Source: Lates calcarifer (taxonomy: Eukaryota; Chordata; Actinopteri; Centropomidae). From it: a stretch of 64,000 bases of DNA. The notes beneath the pieces are model-generated. The model ran no database searches, was not told where the DNA came from, and was given only the letters and a program-made list of their open reading frames with translations. The translations under genes and the position numbers were made by a program. The stretch lies in NCBI RefSeq assembly GCF_001640805.2, contig NC_066836.1, positions 5,420,892 through 5,484,891 on the forward strand, written 5' to 3'. Below, piece after piece: positions 1 through 12,361 of the stretch; position 1 is the stretch's first letter, and the number at the start of each line of letters is the position of its first letter.

Positions 1-990
1 GTGTTAGACCTGTCGTATCTCAAAATCCTGTCTCCTGTTTCATCTGCAGTCACCTCCATGTCCCCTGAGTACCATTTACTCTCCACTGTCGTTTTTATTT
101 TTCCTCACCCATACACACACATCCTGTCCTTTGTCTCTTTCGGTCTCATTTATTGTAGATTTTTTCCCAGAGAAAATGTGTGAGGGATAAAAGTTATGTT
201 ACAGCAGATATATAGAGATCTGCTTCAGTACTGGAGTGCCTGAAAATGGGTAGATAAAAAATGTATCAGTTTTTAAAAATACCTGAAAATACTGTACTGT
301 AATGAAACTCAAACTTCATCAGCAGAAAACATGAGAAAATAGAGCACCAGGCATCAGGCATAGAATATACAAAACAACAACCATTCAAAACCAGAAAGTA
401 ATCGGTTGATATCATAGAATATAAAGAAAATCAGCTGACATTCACATTTGAGGATATGATAGCAGCCAGTTTTTGATACACCACTTTTCTGAGTTACATG
501 TTTTTTTAAAGGGGGCCACTAATCTCTGCTGCTCCCATTCCACATTTCCCTCCATTTGAGCCCATTAATAAGAAATTACTTGAATTAAATGTCTTCTTTC
601 TGGCTCCATGATGCACATCATCATCCTGAAAACCTGTGCCAAAATGTTTTCTTGCACTGTGCCATGACAGCCACAGTTATTAGCAGTGACAGCACTCTCC
701 AGTGGCAGGAGCCTCCCCCAACAGGGCAGTGAGCCACACCACAAAAACTGATCAGAAATGTTGCGAGGAACACGACAAAGAGCCCAAGGCGTTGACCTGG
801 CCTCCAGATTCCCCAGCTCTCAGTATGACTGAGCATCTGTGTGACATCAGGGCATGGACAGGGGACCTTTGTCCTGTGGTGTCTGGCACTAGGACATCGG
901 CAACGGATCCTTTGGGGCCTCCATGGATCTGGCTTGTCCAACACACCCCACAGATGCTTGATTAATAATTAACTGTCCCCCTCTCTGCAG
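1..990 (+). other. RABGGTB: Last intron of RABGGTB (3' part)
   Basis: No coding exon is visible here. The stretch ends in a pyrimidine tract and a cag acceptor directly before the terminal coding exon at 991. A 60-codon frame at 1-183 and overlapping frames on both strands at 620-965 show no family resemblance and are read as intronic; the second group is a dispersed repeat. The intron's 5' end lies outside the window. Confidence 0.85.
634..958 (+). repeat. Diverged teleost dispersed repeat in RABGGTB intron
   Basis: The stretch resembles a repeat I recall from many fish genomes. Recognisable phrases, in the expected order, are a 'catggac..ggacct' block, 'gtcctgtggtgtctggcac', 'ggatccttt', 'ggcctccatggatc' and 'cccacagatgcttgat'. 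It is an old, decayed copy and explains the overlapping open frames on both strands. The class (DNA transposon derivative or SINE-like) cannot be fixed from sequence alone. Confidence 0.6.
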
Positions 991-1131
991 GTGGATCCTT
1001 TCCACACTCTGTTTGGAGTTGCAGGTCTCTCCCTCCTCGGAGATGAACAGATCAAGCCGGTGAATCCAGTACTGTGCATGCCTGAGGACGTCCTGCAGAG
1101 GATTGGACTGCAGCCGGACCTCCTCAGCTAG
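991..1131 (+). CDS. RABGGTB: RABGGTB terminal coding exon (Rab geranylgeranyltransferase beta, C-terminus)
   Basis: This is the last 46 codons and TAG stop of the beta subunit of Rab geranylgeranyltransferase (GGTase-II). The enzyme is a cytosolic alpha/beta heterodimer that, with Rab escort protein, attaches geranylgeranyl groups to C-terminal cysteines of Rab GTPases. The frame reads [20 protein letters not shown], then [10 protein letters not shown] and [16 protein letters not shown]. This matches the known vertebrate C-terminus ([33 protein letters not shown]) almost residue for residue. In the family the DPFHTLFG segment belongs to the last repeat of the alpha-alpha barrel. The exon opens after a clear acceptor (ctctctgcag at 981-990) in phase 0. 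Upstream exons lie before the window. The next gene, also on + strand, starts about 16 kb downstream. Confidence 0.96.
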   Translation: MDPFHTLFGVAGLSLLGDEQIKPVNPVLCMPEDVLQRIGLQPDLLS

Positions 1132-1521
1132 CCGTCTGACACCACCATCCCACTGTCACACTCATACACACTCACACATGCACACACTGCTGCCCTGCCG
1201 AACACACCAACTAGCGCTGCTGGATGTTGGGAGCAGAGAGAGGACCACCACACATGGTAGTGTTAGTTAAAGTCTACAGACACATTTTAGATGCAGGTTT
1301 TGATCTCCACTCACTAAGGAGAAGAAACATAATGCAGTTCTGACTCAGCTCTGAGCCTTTCTGTCTTCAACCCTCAACCACATGTTATGTTATCAAGTCA
1401 GTTTTCTTGGGCTCATTGCATGAAAAAGGGGTGATTTTGAGAAGTGGTGTCAGGTGGCTTTTGAGGGACTGAGAAAGGAGATGTTTTGATGCGTAACCAT
1501 TCATGCAACAGCCCAGAAATC

Positions 1522-1527
1522 ATTAAA
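1522..1527 (+). promoter_or_regulatory. Candidate proximal poly(A) signal (ATTAAA)
   Basis: ATTAAA lies about 390 nt after the RABGGTB stop, with a T/G-rich stretch 15-40 nt downstream as expected for a cleavage site. It is the proximal one of three candidates. Confidence 0.4.
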
Positions 1528-3427
1528 TAACATTCCTTAACTTTTGTTCTCTATGTCAGTTTAAGGGAAAACGTAACTGTTAGCACAGGAAATACTTATG
1601 GAAATTTTTCAGTCTCTTATCTCTTTCTTGCTCTCATCACTTTTTCAGCTTTTCAAGTAGCCAAGGAAGTTATTACCGTCATTAGAGCCGTCACAGTCAT
1701 GAATTTTAGTTGTGGTTAACAATTCAATTGTCTTTTTCTGTTCATTTTATGCCACTATTTTAGTATAAGCCTAATCATAGTTTAATAATACACGTACACC
1801 TTATGAAGAAGAAGAGAAGCTATTTACTGGCATTGAACATTGACAGCTACCAATAATCAAACTATGGAAAAAGATGTGGTAATAGTAATGGAAATATGAC
1901 ATTTCTGTTCATTTCATCCAGCTGAATGGAAACAATTCAAACAAGTATGCAAAATGATTGCAGTCAGCTCAAATAATCATGATCAGGTGATTATGTAATA
2001 ACTGTGACAGGCCTAACTGTAATTAGTGTTTCTGGCCAGAGACGGGAGGAGGCACTGATTTCTTCCCCTTTTTGTTCTGCAATGCTTCATTATCACATTT
2101 GTCACATGAATGACTGAAAAATATTCTGTTTTATTCGACAGATTTATACTTTTGACCTGGAGAGAGTAGAAGGATTATTTGTGGAAATCAGCTAAATTCA
2201 GCTGAAAGGTAAAGGCTATGCTTGCTATTTCATAAGACACTTGACTGTTAGTGATTTGGTTTATCTCATCATGTTCTCAGTTTTTGGAGTCTTCTCCTGC
2301 ACTACCTGTTTCGAATAAAATAACTTCCATGTTTGAAGAGTAAGAGCATGGGAAGGGCAAATGATCCACATCCTGTTTACACTCAAGCAGTCACACTAAC
2401 ACTGTACTAATAATAGCTCTCACAACTGGAGATGCAACACTTGTGTGTGTTGCAAGCAAAGATAGTTTTGTTTATGTCACTGCGTTAAAATAACCTCAGT
2501 TTTACAGTACAGACAGACTTTTATTCTGGCAAGCTTTGGCGGAGGGAGACACCCAGAGGTGGTGCACATGGCGGTGTCGTCATCTCTTGCCAAGTATATT
2601 TAACGTCTTATCCAGAGTCTCTATTTAAATCCCTGTTACTCAGTCCAGCATTGTAATGCAGCTGTGGGCAGAGGGTTAGATTTGCCCCCACACTGTCTGT
2701 AAAATCACAACATATTTCCAGTCTTTTGTTCAGGTGATTCTGAACAGATGCTGTGAAATGGCTTTTGGAAAATTATTACATTTACTGGATTTGTTAAACC
2801 TGTTAATCTTTCTTTCAGGAGTAGCTGATCTTCACATTGTCTTAACTGAATGCACATATTTTCTGTTGTTACAGAGGGTAAATAAATCACACGTTATTGC
2901 GTCAGTTCTCAGGTTTGCTCCACTTTGGATGACTGAGCAAAACTTTATGTCTCCCTAAGTAGCGTTTCTAAGTCATACATTAACATTTAAGAAATGATTT
3001 ATAGCCCACTGTAATGTAGTGGTGAGTAGATTGAATGAGTTTTAAGTTACGTTTTACAAATACTGTGCATTAAATCCCCTTATGACTGTTTACAGCTAGA
3101 GTCTAGAGTGTTATATACCATTTATTAAATGTTTGTGTAAGTCTTTAAAATGCTGTTTCCACTGACAGATTTAAATGTATTAATTGTTATGCAAAATAAT
3201 GCAAATACATTAAACAGGAGCTTGTGATTGCAGCATTTAAATCACAGTTTCTCTCTGCTTACAGATTTTTTAACACCAACTCAAAACCATAACTGTGTCC
3301 TGAACAACTTATTAAACTTCCAGGTCTCATCTTTGTGTTGTGGGGGCAGCTCTGATCCAAAAACTGCAGACTGTTGCACAATTAGATGTGTGAATATTAT
3401 TGTAAATTATTTGTTACCTTGGTTGGC

Positions 3428-3433
3428 AATAAA
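3428..3433 (+). promoter_or_regulatory. Candidate distal poly(A) signal (AATAAA)
   Basis: This canonical AATAAA is about 2.3 kb after the RABGGTB stop. Another canonical hexamer is at 2314-2319. It is the last such hexamer before the repeat-rich intergenic region. Confidence 0.3.
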
Positions 3434-3747
3434 TGTATGAATTCCCCTCAACTTTGCTCCCTAGTCTCTTAGTGAAACAACAAACACTATGAGAGTGAAC
3501 TGTAACTGAGCAAAGATAAATGTGGATGTTGTTTATCATCAGTTCACCCCCACTGAGATCAGGGATCTTGTTTTTTTGAAGGAGGAAATAATCAAGACAG
3601 CAGCCACATAGTCGATAAACAAGGTGGATGTGACCCTTTTTTTAGCTGCATTTTCCTCCCTGTTTGTTGTGTAGATATAATTACATCAGTTCGTTAGTTT
3701 TGTTTTAATTGTGCACAGTAGAAAAACATCTAAATTTAGGTGTGGTA

Positions 3748-3850
3748 TGATTGGAGCTGAAACAGTTAACTGACTAGTAGACACAAAATTGATCTGCAAC
3801 TGGTTTTGTAATGGATTAATCGTTAGAGTTATTTATAAAACTGCAGGAAA
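3748..3850 (-). repeat. Family A short interspersed repeat, partial
   Basis: One terminal part of the family that recurs throughout this window. It opens 'gagctgaaac', runs through 'ttgatctgcaactggttttg' and a 'ggattaatcg' motif, then breaks off. The orientation is that in which complete copies end 'gttgcagccct'. Confidence 0.6.
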
Positions 3851-5036
3851 TAACTCTAATTTATGTTTAATCAGTGGTTTCTTTTCACTAACAGAAACTC
3901 ATTGAACACAATATTACAAAATCCCAACTGGACTCTGTGGCTGTGAAAATTCAAAGAACAGGTAAACACCACTAGATGGCAGCCTTACTATTTAAAATTT
4001 TTGTTTATTCAAAACCAGAGATCTCAGTAAGAAACGGATCATATTAAAGATGATCAGTTATGGGATTTAGGGTAAATTGTAATTATATAGGTTTAAGTCA
4101 CTGTAATATGTAGAAATGTGAAACTAGTATAAAGCTTTTAAATTAACCCTGCTAATTACATGTATGTAGGTGGAAACAGCAAATTGGAGAGGCGAGAACC
4201 ACTAAATTTTAGGCATATTAGCTTTAAAAAATGACAATTATCAAGATTGTTGATGATTCATTTTGCTCTAATATTCTCACCCTCCAAAGAAACACACATC
4301 TTTCTCTTTGATTATTTGGGCAGCTTGCAGTTAAAAAGTAAGAAAGAATAAATAAACTTTAATGTTGTGTTGTAGGAATTTGTTTGAAGCACCTTCACCT
4401 TTCCTCATGCATTTTACATTCTACATCAGATCTACATTGATTCATGCCTTGGAGGCTACAGTAATAAGGCCGGCACCACAGAAATGCCACTACTGATACT
4501 GTGTGAGAAATTATGTTTCATAGCAGTGGCAGATTGTAATAATGGAGCTGCGTAAAGATTGATGCACTCTGCCTGAGTAATTAGAGGCAGGTAATTCTCT
4601 CCTACCTGTTTTCCTTCATGTAATAAAGATAAGGACTTTCCCTGTAACGTACAGCCTGATAAGCAAATGACACTTTACCTGGAACAGTTCCCAATAACTG
4701 CTTTCATAAAATGTCAGACTAATGATAAAATGATAACAATGACTATGTGGAACATTATTATCTCTGTGCACTAATTACTGCATCATGATAAGGGGGTGGG
4801 CACATTTGTAAAGTGAGTAAAAATATGACACCACTGCTCATTTAAATGTATAAATGACAATAATGCACTGTGCATTGTGAATAGCTATATTGTTTATCTG
4901 TGACAATAAATGAGTGGCAAAAAACTATCAAAAATATTCTGTACAGTATCAATAAATAGCGCCTTTTTGTAATTCCAAACAGCCTGCAGTCATGGACAGA
5001 TTTTGAGACAGCAGGTTCTTGGACACACACATGTAA

Positions 5037-5050
5037 CCCCCCCCCCCCCC
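5037..5050 (+). repeat. Poly(C) tract
   Basis: An uninterrupted run of 14 C lies directly upstream of the inverted minisatellite. Confidence 0.95.
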
Positions 5051-5065
5051 TTAGGAACCAGACAC

Positions 5066-5475
5066 CCAGAGACAGAGACACATAACAACTACAAACCACA
5101 AAACTGTGTTTATTCTACATTTCTTTGTGGACATTATACATGAATGTCACTGCATCTCAGTGTTTTTGTTTTGCATTCTCCTGTCTTTTTGCTTGTCTTT
5201 GTGGTCGTATTGTGTTTTTTTGGGGGGACTTTTTGTGTCCATTGCAGTTGTTTTGCTTCTCTTTATGGTTGTTTTAAATTTGTTTTGTGTCTTTTTGGTG
5301 ACACATAAAGTCTCGTGTGGTTGATTTGCTACTGAATCTCGGTGTAGTTGTGCATCTCTTTGTAGGCGTTTGCATCTTTTTGTATATCTTTATAGACATT
5401 TCGTGTCTATTTATGGACAGTTTGCTTCTCTTTGTGATCATTTCACATCTTTTTGACATTGTTTTCTTTCTCTAT
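5066..5475. repeat. Degenerate minisatellite with inverted arms
   Basis: From about 5103 the T-rich strand carries imperfect units of about 20-26 bp built on 'ctctttgtggtcgttttg' (variants near 5121, 5200, 5254, 5355, 5430). Just upstream, 5066-5100 carries the complementary A-rich form ('gagacacataacaactacaaa'). The array therefore switches orientation near 5101. Similar arrays are common in teleost DNA. The frames called across it are low-complexity artefacts. Confidence 0.7.
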
Positions 5476-5831
5476 GTTGTTTAATCGTCTTCATACAGAG
5501 GTTCTGATCCAGGGCCCCTGGTCCTGTACCCGGTCGGCCTGTTCAGTAATCCATCCATGATTCTAACAAGCCGACTACCTAACACCTTCTGACACCTGGT
5601 CTTGAGAGGGTGGAGGGGGCACTCCACCCCTGGCCCCTCTGTTCCTGCTGTATGCATTATTAATCATGTGATATTCTCAGTGCAGCGTGGACCTGTAGAA
5701 AACATACAGGCAGCCCTGTGAGTTTTGTATTTATTTAGTCAATGGGGGAGCAGTAATCTATGGGCCCCTGGTGTCTGGGCAGAGACAAACATGGTGGTTG
5801 TTAGGCTACTGAGAAACCCCACCGGCTCTCA

Positions 5832-5966
5832 TTAGTGAGGAAGAGAGAGATGAAGAGGAAGACAGAAGGTGGAAGAGAGGAAGAAAGAAAAGTGTGAATG
5901 AGAGATAAAGGCAGAGAGCGAGGAAGCTGGAGAGAGAAAAAGAAGCAGAGAGACAGATGGATAGAT
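5832..5966 (+). repeat. Polypurine (GA-rich) tract
   Basis: About 135 nt are almost only A and G on the + strand (gagagagatgaagaggaaga and similar), with few pyrimidine interruptions. It has no coding value; the frames on both strands are low complexity. Confidence 0.8.
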
Positions 5967-6689
5967 CACAGCTTTCACCTCTCAGTCTTGTTTGTTTGCA
6001 AGGAAAGCCGCAACCCATTTTTCCTCCCTCTCCTCCTCTCAGTTCTGTCACCCTCTTGTTATCTCTCAGCACAAAATACTGAGGATTAGTCCAGGCCACG
6101 GGGGCTGCAGCCAAACGCTGCTGAAGCACAGACAGAGCAGACAATCACTTAATAAATGTTTAATTAAACCACTGCAGTGTTGTATGTGAATGTCGAGATG
6201 ACTCATGAGTTTGGTGGAAAATGAATGTTTTTTTAAAAGTCGACACAAGAGATTCTGGGTAAACTTTTCACTCAGTTTGTGGTTATTATCAGAGACACAG
6301 CGTGACATGTTATTATTATTCACCCCCAGCAGCTCCGGTAAGGTCTGATTTTACAGCTCAACACTGTGACATGGACTGGAGACTCTTGTTTGGAGAAAGT
6401 TTGTTTCCACTGAATTCATAATTTACCTCATGTCACTGTGGAGATTTTTCCACCCATCAAGTTATTCCACAGTTTCTGCAAACAGGGCAGTTGTTGCTGG
6501 TGCGATTGCTTTGGTCAAACTTGTGATGTCCTCTGACACACCTGTCACACAAAAACATAGATTTTCAATGCTTTGGTTGAAGTGAAAGATCAGTTGGGGC
6601 TCATAACCAACTCCATGAAACAAAGGTCTAGAAACAGTCAACAGCCTTCTGTCTGGAAGAAATTCATCCCATCTCAGGATATTTTACTT

Positions 6690-6925
6690 CTCACCTTCCC
6701 TTTAATAGAATAGTTAGACATTGTAAGATATATGCATATTTATTTTGCTCTAATTTTGCTCCAGAATTTACTTTCTTAAGAACAACACCACTATCGTGTG
6801 CGTACGATGAATATGAAGCCAGGAGATGCTTAGCTAAGCTTAGCTTAGCATAAAGACTGGAATCAGTAGGAAACAGCTAGCCTGGCTCTGTCTAAAGGAA
6901 ACAAAATATACCCACTAACAACTCT
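6690..6925 (+). repeat. Family D teleost dispersed repeat
   Basis: It contains the characteristic 'cttagctaagcttagcttag', 'cataaagactgg', 'ggaaacagctagcctggctc' and 'tgtctaaaggaaacaaaat' phrases in order. I recognise these as a very common percomorph repeat. Only one clear copy is in the window. Confidence 0.7.
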
Positions 6926-9773
6926 AAAGCTGTTTTGTTGTTTTGTTGTAACCTAAGCTGCCCAACTGTGTCTCCCAGAAATTATTATTTACAACTTATT
7001 TGCAACAACAAATATGTTTTGAATGAAACAATGCATCAGTATGCGCAGTTATCTAAATCTGAACCAGACCTTACCCCTAAACCCAACCAGTCATCCTCTG
7101 AGCTGCTGAACCTGACTCCAGACCCACCCTGGGTCCAACCACTTATCTCTGTGCTTTGTGATACTTACACTATAACCTAATGTGGCAGGAAGACAGTCAG
7201 ACACATGCAGGGGTTGCAGGGGTGTTGGCCAATGAAAGAGCAGCAGCAAACTGATAATTAGGCTAACGAGGAGCAGATGTGCTGTTTCCAAAATGTTTGC
7301 CCTGTGACCTGGTGGCTTGACTGGCTTATTTGATCTTGTCTTGATATTATTTTAATGTTATGGGTAAAGGTAGGGGTACAAATATCCTGTGGTATAGTAT
7401 TTTTAAACTTCTGAGTGGGTCTGCCATAACTTTTATTGGTCAAGAAGCAGAGCGGTTTTATTACCTGCTGCATGGTCTGTTGTCTTAGCTCAAATATGGC
7501 AAGTTCATGTTTACTTGCATCTTATTTGTGACAGTGCACTGACTGCCTTTTATTTTAGAAGTGTTCGGTTTAGGGTCATCAAACATTAACATAGGATTTA
7601 GTTTTAGGTTGCTTTTATATATGTTAACATTTTAACTCTGTTTCTTTTTGTTTCCAGAAGTGTGGCTTATGGCAACCTCCATCCACAGGTGTGGTCAGTG
7701 TGCTGAGAATTCATCTGTAAGTTACATGATTTATAGTGGCACACTTTTGTGGTGTTTTTATTTAACTTGGTGGTTTTGCTTTGGACCAGTGGGTGATTGC
7801 CTTTGTGGGTGTGGTACGTCTGTCTATCCTCTCCGTTCCTCCTTTTTAGGATTTTATTTCTAGGTCTTAGTTCTAGTTCCATGGCAGGAAACCCACACTG
7901 AGGGGGCACAATGAGAAACCTGCAGAAAGTCATTTTAACAGGAAAACACAATTTGAAGAAGGACTTCAACACAAGAGTGGATTATGTTTTTATTAACATT
8001 ATGAGGACATATTGTTCATCAACATATCTGGCATGGTGCAGAAAAATGTTCTCTAACACATTTAATTTGTTATCTGCCAATATATCCGATCTTACATTAC
8101 AATATCCACTCACAGCAACTACAGTTTTACTTTTACCAAAGCTATTTTAACAGTTATAGATGCATATATATTCCAAGCAGAAATGTGGAGAGTTCATTCT
8201 TGACTTTGTAAACACCAACTATCAAAACAATCTCAGTTCCATTAATAGCCGTTCTGGAGCTTTGAGTTTGTATGAGCTTCATACGCAGATGTGATAAAAT
8301 GTGTGAAACAATTAAATGACAAATGTGTATTTGTACAGTGTTGTGCAAGTACTTACTTAAGCAAAGGAAATGAAAATGTCTTCTACCACCGAGCAACACA
8401 GATATTTTTATAACTAAACCGAAGAAATGATCAGTTTTAGTTAATGGATAGATATTGTTTCAGAAAGACAGAATAAAATGACCTCAAAACTACCTGAGGA
8501 CCAACACCTCATTATGACATGCATTTCAACCGTAGTTCAACTTACAGTATGAACATAAAGGAATAGTATGTTTTAAGATGAACCATCACATGCATTAACA
8601 TTAACAAAATGACACGGCACCCAAAAGGACACATTGTAATTAGATTTCAATCCACGCTGCTTTTCAGTGTCAGGAGACACAAATCTGTCATATTGAGTCA
8701 AAGTGAATCATCCTCGTAAGCCTTCTTGGAAGCAGAGAGGAACATGGGACGGGAGCTTATCCTCTATTTCTGTAGCTGGAGGCGATGTGATGTGCGACTA
8801 CCTCCTCTGTGCAGAGTTGTAGTCTGAAATGCTCCACTTGTGTGAAAGTGCTGCTTGAGTTACACTTTATTCAGGTCACTGTGAGACTTGACCTGTCTTA
8901 GAAAGCCACTGCTTGATTACTGCAAAATTCTAAACAGTTCATTAAAAGATAATCAAGAAGGTAGTGGAACAAGAGTGAAAATTTGAATTGTCAAATTCAA
9001 ATAATTTGTGGGTAACCCTGTTTTTAATTTGATCCCTGCAGGATTTTTTTGTCCATGATTGAAGAGCAGTTCACTTATTGTTTGAGATCAGTAAAGAGGC
9101 TGTTTGAACTTGTTTTAATTAGTGCTGTATTGTATGAAGTAATGAAGGAACTGATGTCCAAATTCTTAATTCACTCAACTTTTAAGCAAGAGCTGAAGTT
9201 GAACATTTAATTTGCCAAACACCTGAAAAAAATGTCATCTGCTTAACAGGATTGTGTTGATAATGTGGCTAAAATCCTTAGAGTTGCCTTTCAAAAGTCT
9301 TAAGTCTATTTTCTGAGAAGAACCCAGGGAATTACCGAGCAAAGTACAGAAGATGATGGGTATAAATATCTCAAGATCACAAGACAGATGATCCATTTTC
9401 CAACTTTGATGTAAAATGTTCTTGACATTATATGTTGTCTACATTTTGTTTAACCAATGTGCAAACACCTGAGCAAAAACAAAGCTTGTGACATCTGTAG
9501 TAGGTGGTAGAAGACTGTGAAGGCTAGAGATAAAAACATTCTAAATTTCACCATTTCTGTAACATGAAGTCCCAAAAGGCGTCCTTTGGCTTTAAGATTT
9601 ACATCTGTAAATGAGGGCAATTTTACAGACATTTTTCTAAAGTGCAAGATAAAAACATTTGGTCAGACATCTAGTTTTTAACTTCAGTGGTCCAAGTCAT
9701 TGTTGTCTTTAAATGAAATGTCTTTTAATTAGTATGCTTCATTGTTTTGAGTCACCTGTAAAACAGCTTAAAT

Positions 9774-9826
9774 GGCTCTATCCTGCATGAAAGATGCTAT
9801 ATAAAGTAAGTCTTGATTTGAAATAA
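9774..9826 (+). repeat. SINE-like 3' tail fragment
   Basis: The sequence 'gatgctatataaagtaagtc' followed by 'ttgatttgaaat' resembles the 3' ends of fish SINE/LINE tails ('tgctatataaataaagt..ttgatttg'). It is short and isolated. Confidence 0.35.
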
Positions 9827-10689
9827 CCTGCAGCTTTTCACTCAATTTCCACCTCCCTCTCCAAATCTGCCTCTTGACAGACTGACGGACTGTGAAGAGC
9901 TGGGAACCTCCATCGGTGTCTTTGTGTCTGCGTCTGTCAGCAGAGGAAGAGGGTTTCAGGGAGCAGAGAGGGCATCATCACTCAGGCATCCTCTTACTGG
10001 GCTCACTGGACTCAAGCCTGGGAACCAGACCAACGCTGACCATTCTCATCACGCAAATGCACCCAGGTACTCTGAAACTGAAATCAGAGCCCTGCTTCAC
10101 AGCGTGGTGTCCGGTATTTTTAGACAAAAGCTCTGAGAGAAAAAGTCTGTGCTGAATTCTCTCTTCTCTGCACATTTTTACATATATTATACTCTGCACT
10201 GATGAAAAATCCATAAATGAGGTGAACCTGAAAGAACTTTTATTTTTCTTCCAGCAGACTGAATCCATTATGATTTATAACTCTGCGGTCCACCTGCCTC
10301 TATGTTGTCTGGCATCTTCACACTTCTTACCTCATTAAGTCAACAATATACTTTTGAATAAAGACACAGCAGTTGTAAATGCAATTATGGTTTGAACTTT
10401 TAGTCTTCAAGCACTTTTGTTTTCACACCTTTCATCACATAAGGGGTATAAAGTTTCTGTGGGAACATTTTCTTCTATGCTGTGTTCAGGTGTGATGTCT
10501 CACATCATCTCTGCAGGTAATTATTCATCAGTTATTCAGCAGAGGCCCTTTGTAATTCATGTAAATACTTCTCTGAATCTAAGAAATATAGCCAAAACAC
10601 TCCAACATTGTCAGAGAAGATGCTGCCTGTGAAAATTTTATGTTTTATTTGTGCATTATATATCGTTTTTAGCCACACTAGCTTGGTCG

Positions 10690-11170
10690 CTCCTTTGCTT
10701 TGGTCAAAACTGAAATATGTCTGTTGGATGGATTGACAAATTTTGTGCAGACATTCGTGGTTGTCAGAGGATGAATCCCTGAGGCTTTTGTGAAACTCTG
10801 ATGAAACTCTGACTCTCTAGTGCAGTAGTTTGATTGAGCAGACTGATGCAGAATTGGTCCAGATATTCAAGTCCAAGAGGATAAACTGTAATAACTTTCA
10901 TGAGCCTCTGACTTTTTTCCTAGTGCCAACAGCAGGTCAGAGTTTTCCAAGACATACCAAGATGTTCATAAATCTTTATGACACTGGTGGTCCTCTTTCT
11001 CCTCTTGCACCACCATAAGATTGATGGTGAGATGTTGAACACCATCAACATTATACCTGCTAAACATCAGCATGTTAGCAATATCGTTGTGGCCGTGTTA
11101 GCATGCTGATGTTGGCTTTTATATCAAATCCATGCTGTTCCAAAGTACAGCCTCATTGCTGCTCACAGTA
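10690..11170 (+). repeat. Family C teleost dispersed repeat, copy 1
   Basis: Recognisable pieces are 'ggatggattgacaaattttg', 'cagacattcgtggttgtcag', 'aggatgaatcc', and then 'cattatacctgctaaacatc', 'agcatgttagca' and 'gttagcatgctgatgttggc'. The same phrases recur at 28.7, 38.1-38.4, 61.6 and 62.6 kb. It is non-coding and diverged. Confidence 0.7.
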
Positions 11171-11194
11171 GACTACTAAATCTATGCAGGTTTT

Positions 11195-11572
11195 GAGTAC
11201 GAGGTGCAATCAAGAAGTTCTGCTGCAAATAATTAGAGTGTGGCACACTGATGCACATGTAGCAGGTGTGAGCAGTAACTTTCATCAGTCAGTATTCCCT
11301 GTAATGTCTCATGATCAACAGCAAGATTTGTGTTACATCTGTTTTTGTGACCACTTGCAGGTGTGCATTTGGGATTTCACCATGGAGCAGAAGCAGCACC
11401 AGGACGAGCTCTCTGCAAGGATCTCCATCAACAGGCCCGGGATGATCCAACCTTCATGTAGAGGATCATCACTGGTGACAGGAGTTGAATCTACAGCTAC
11501 AACTCAGAGACCAAACAGCAGTCTTTGCACTAGAAGAGCCCACAGTCTGTAAGACTGAAAGAGGTGCGTCAT
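11195..11572 (+). mobile_element. Mariner-family transposon relic with broken transposase fragment
   Basis: From 11381 one frame reads RALCKDLHQQARDDPTFM, stop, RIITGDRS, stop, IYSYNSETKQQSLH, stop, KSPQSVRLKEVRH. This is a mariner-type transposase segment; the family form has TGDESW and YDPETKQQS with tryptophans, and I count at least two stops at those tryptophan sites. The aspartate of TGD, the first catalytic residue in this family, is still present. At 11196-11220 the phrase 'gaggtgcaatcaagaagttc' resembles a mariner terminal repeat. Only about 60 codons remain and the 3' end is missing, so the copy is dead. An overlapping 122-codon frame starting at 11184 is in another phase and is not the real reading. 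Confidence 0.75.
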
Positions 11573-12328
11573 GCTTGTTTTTTTCTTTGATATTTGCAGA
11601 GTTGTGCACTGGGAATTTGTTTTGTTAGGGTCAAACTCTTAAACTGACTGAAACTAACTGAAAAAAAAAAAAACAGTGCACTAAGGATTAGAATGAAGTA
11701 TATATTTTAGACAATTAGTGTGGTGTATGGAACTGGGACACGCCGTTGTTTCCAGGGTGATGTCTTATTTTTGGAGGAAAGCCAATGTGCTGCTAGCTGG
11801 AGGTGAACCTGTCTGTCATTAGATCTACTGTACAAAGCTGAGACTTGCCACCTGAGACCTGAAAAAAAGAACAGTTTTTATCTTGAAGGCGTTGTGTTAC
11901 CTTTCTCAGCTTTCCCGAGCCTGATAGCTCTTTATCACATCCAAAAAGGTGAAAGAGTATCATCCACAGTCCCTTAATCATCCAGAGGTGATTTCAGATG
12001 CACGGTCTGCAGATGACCTTGACTTTCTCTTTTTGAATAGGGTGTGCACTCCTGAGAATTTAATCCGTGCTGTGGTGCTCTCTGAGTTTGAGGATTACTT
12101 TTTTCATGCTCTGTTTGAAAAGCTCTAAAAGTAGAGAGTCAGAGCGAGAGAGAGAAAGAGGGAGATTTGGTGATAACCCCGATAGAGCTATTGATTTGGT
12201 GAGAGGACCTGCTTCACACATGGCAAGATTCAAGAGAAAATAACTGAGTAGTTTAATCAATGTGCTGGCAGCTAATCAAAAGAAGTGAGGTATACCAGCA
12301 GCCTGTGGTTACCTGCTCAGAGGCATTA

Positions 12329-12361
12329 TATGTGTGTGTGTGAGCGTCTGTGTGTGTGTGT
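12329..12361 (+). repeat. (TG)n microsatellite, interrupted
   Basis: Two TG runs are separated by 'agcgtc'. Confidence 0.9.

Larger units (their letters stand above)
1132..3450 (+). other. RABGGTB: RABGGTB 3' UTR and 3' flank
   Basis: This is non-coding sequence after the TAG stop. It begins with a CA-rich stretch (about 1157-1190). Candidate poly(A) signals are ATTAAA at 1522-1527, AATAAA at 2314-2319 and AATAAA at 3428-3433. The first is followed by T-rich sequence and would give a UTR of about 400 nt; the last would give about 2.3 kb. Which is used cannot be read from the sequence. No second gene is evident. Confidence 0.55.

Noticed and set aside
1..183. A 60-codon frame at the window start as an RABGGTB exon
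   Set aside because: Its translation does not resemble the subunit, and it lacks acceptor and donor signals.
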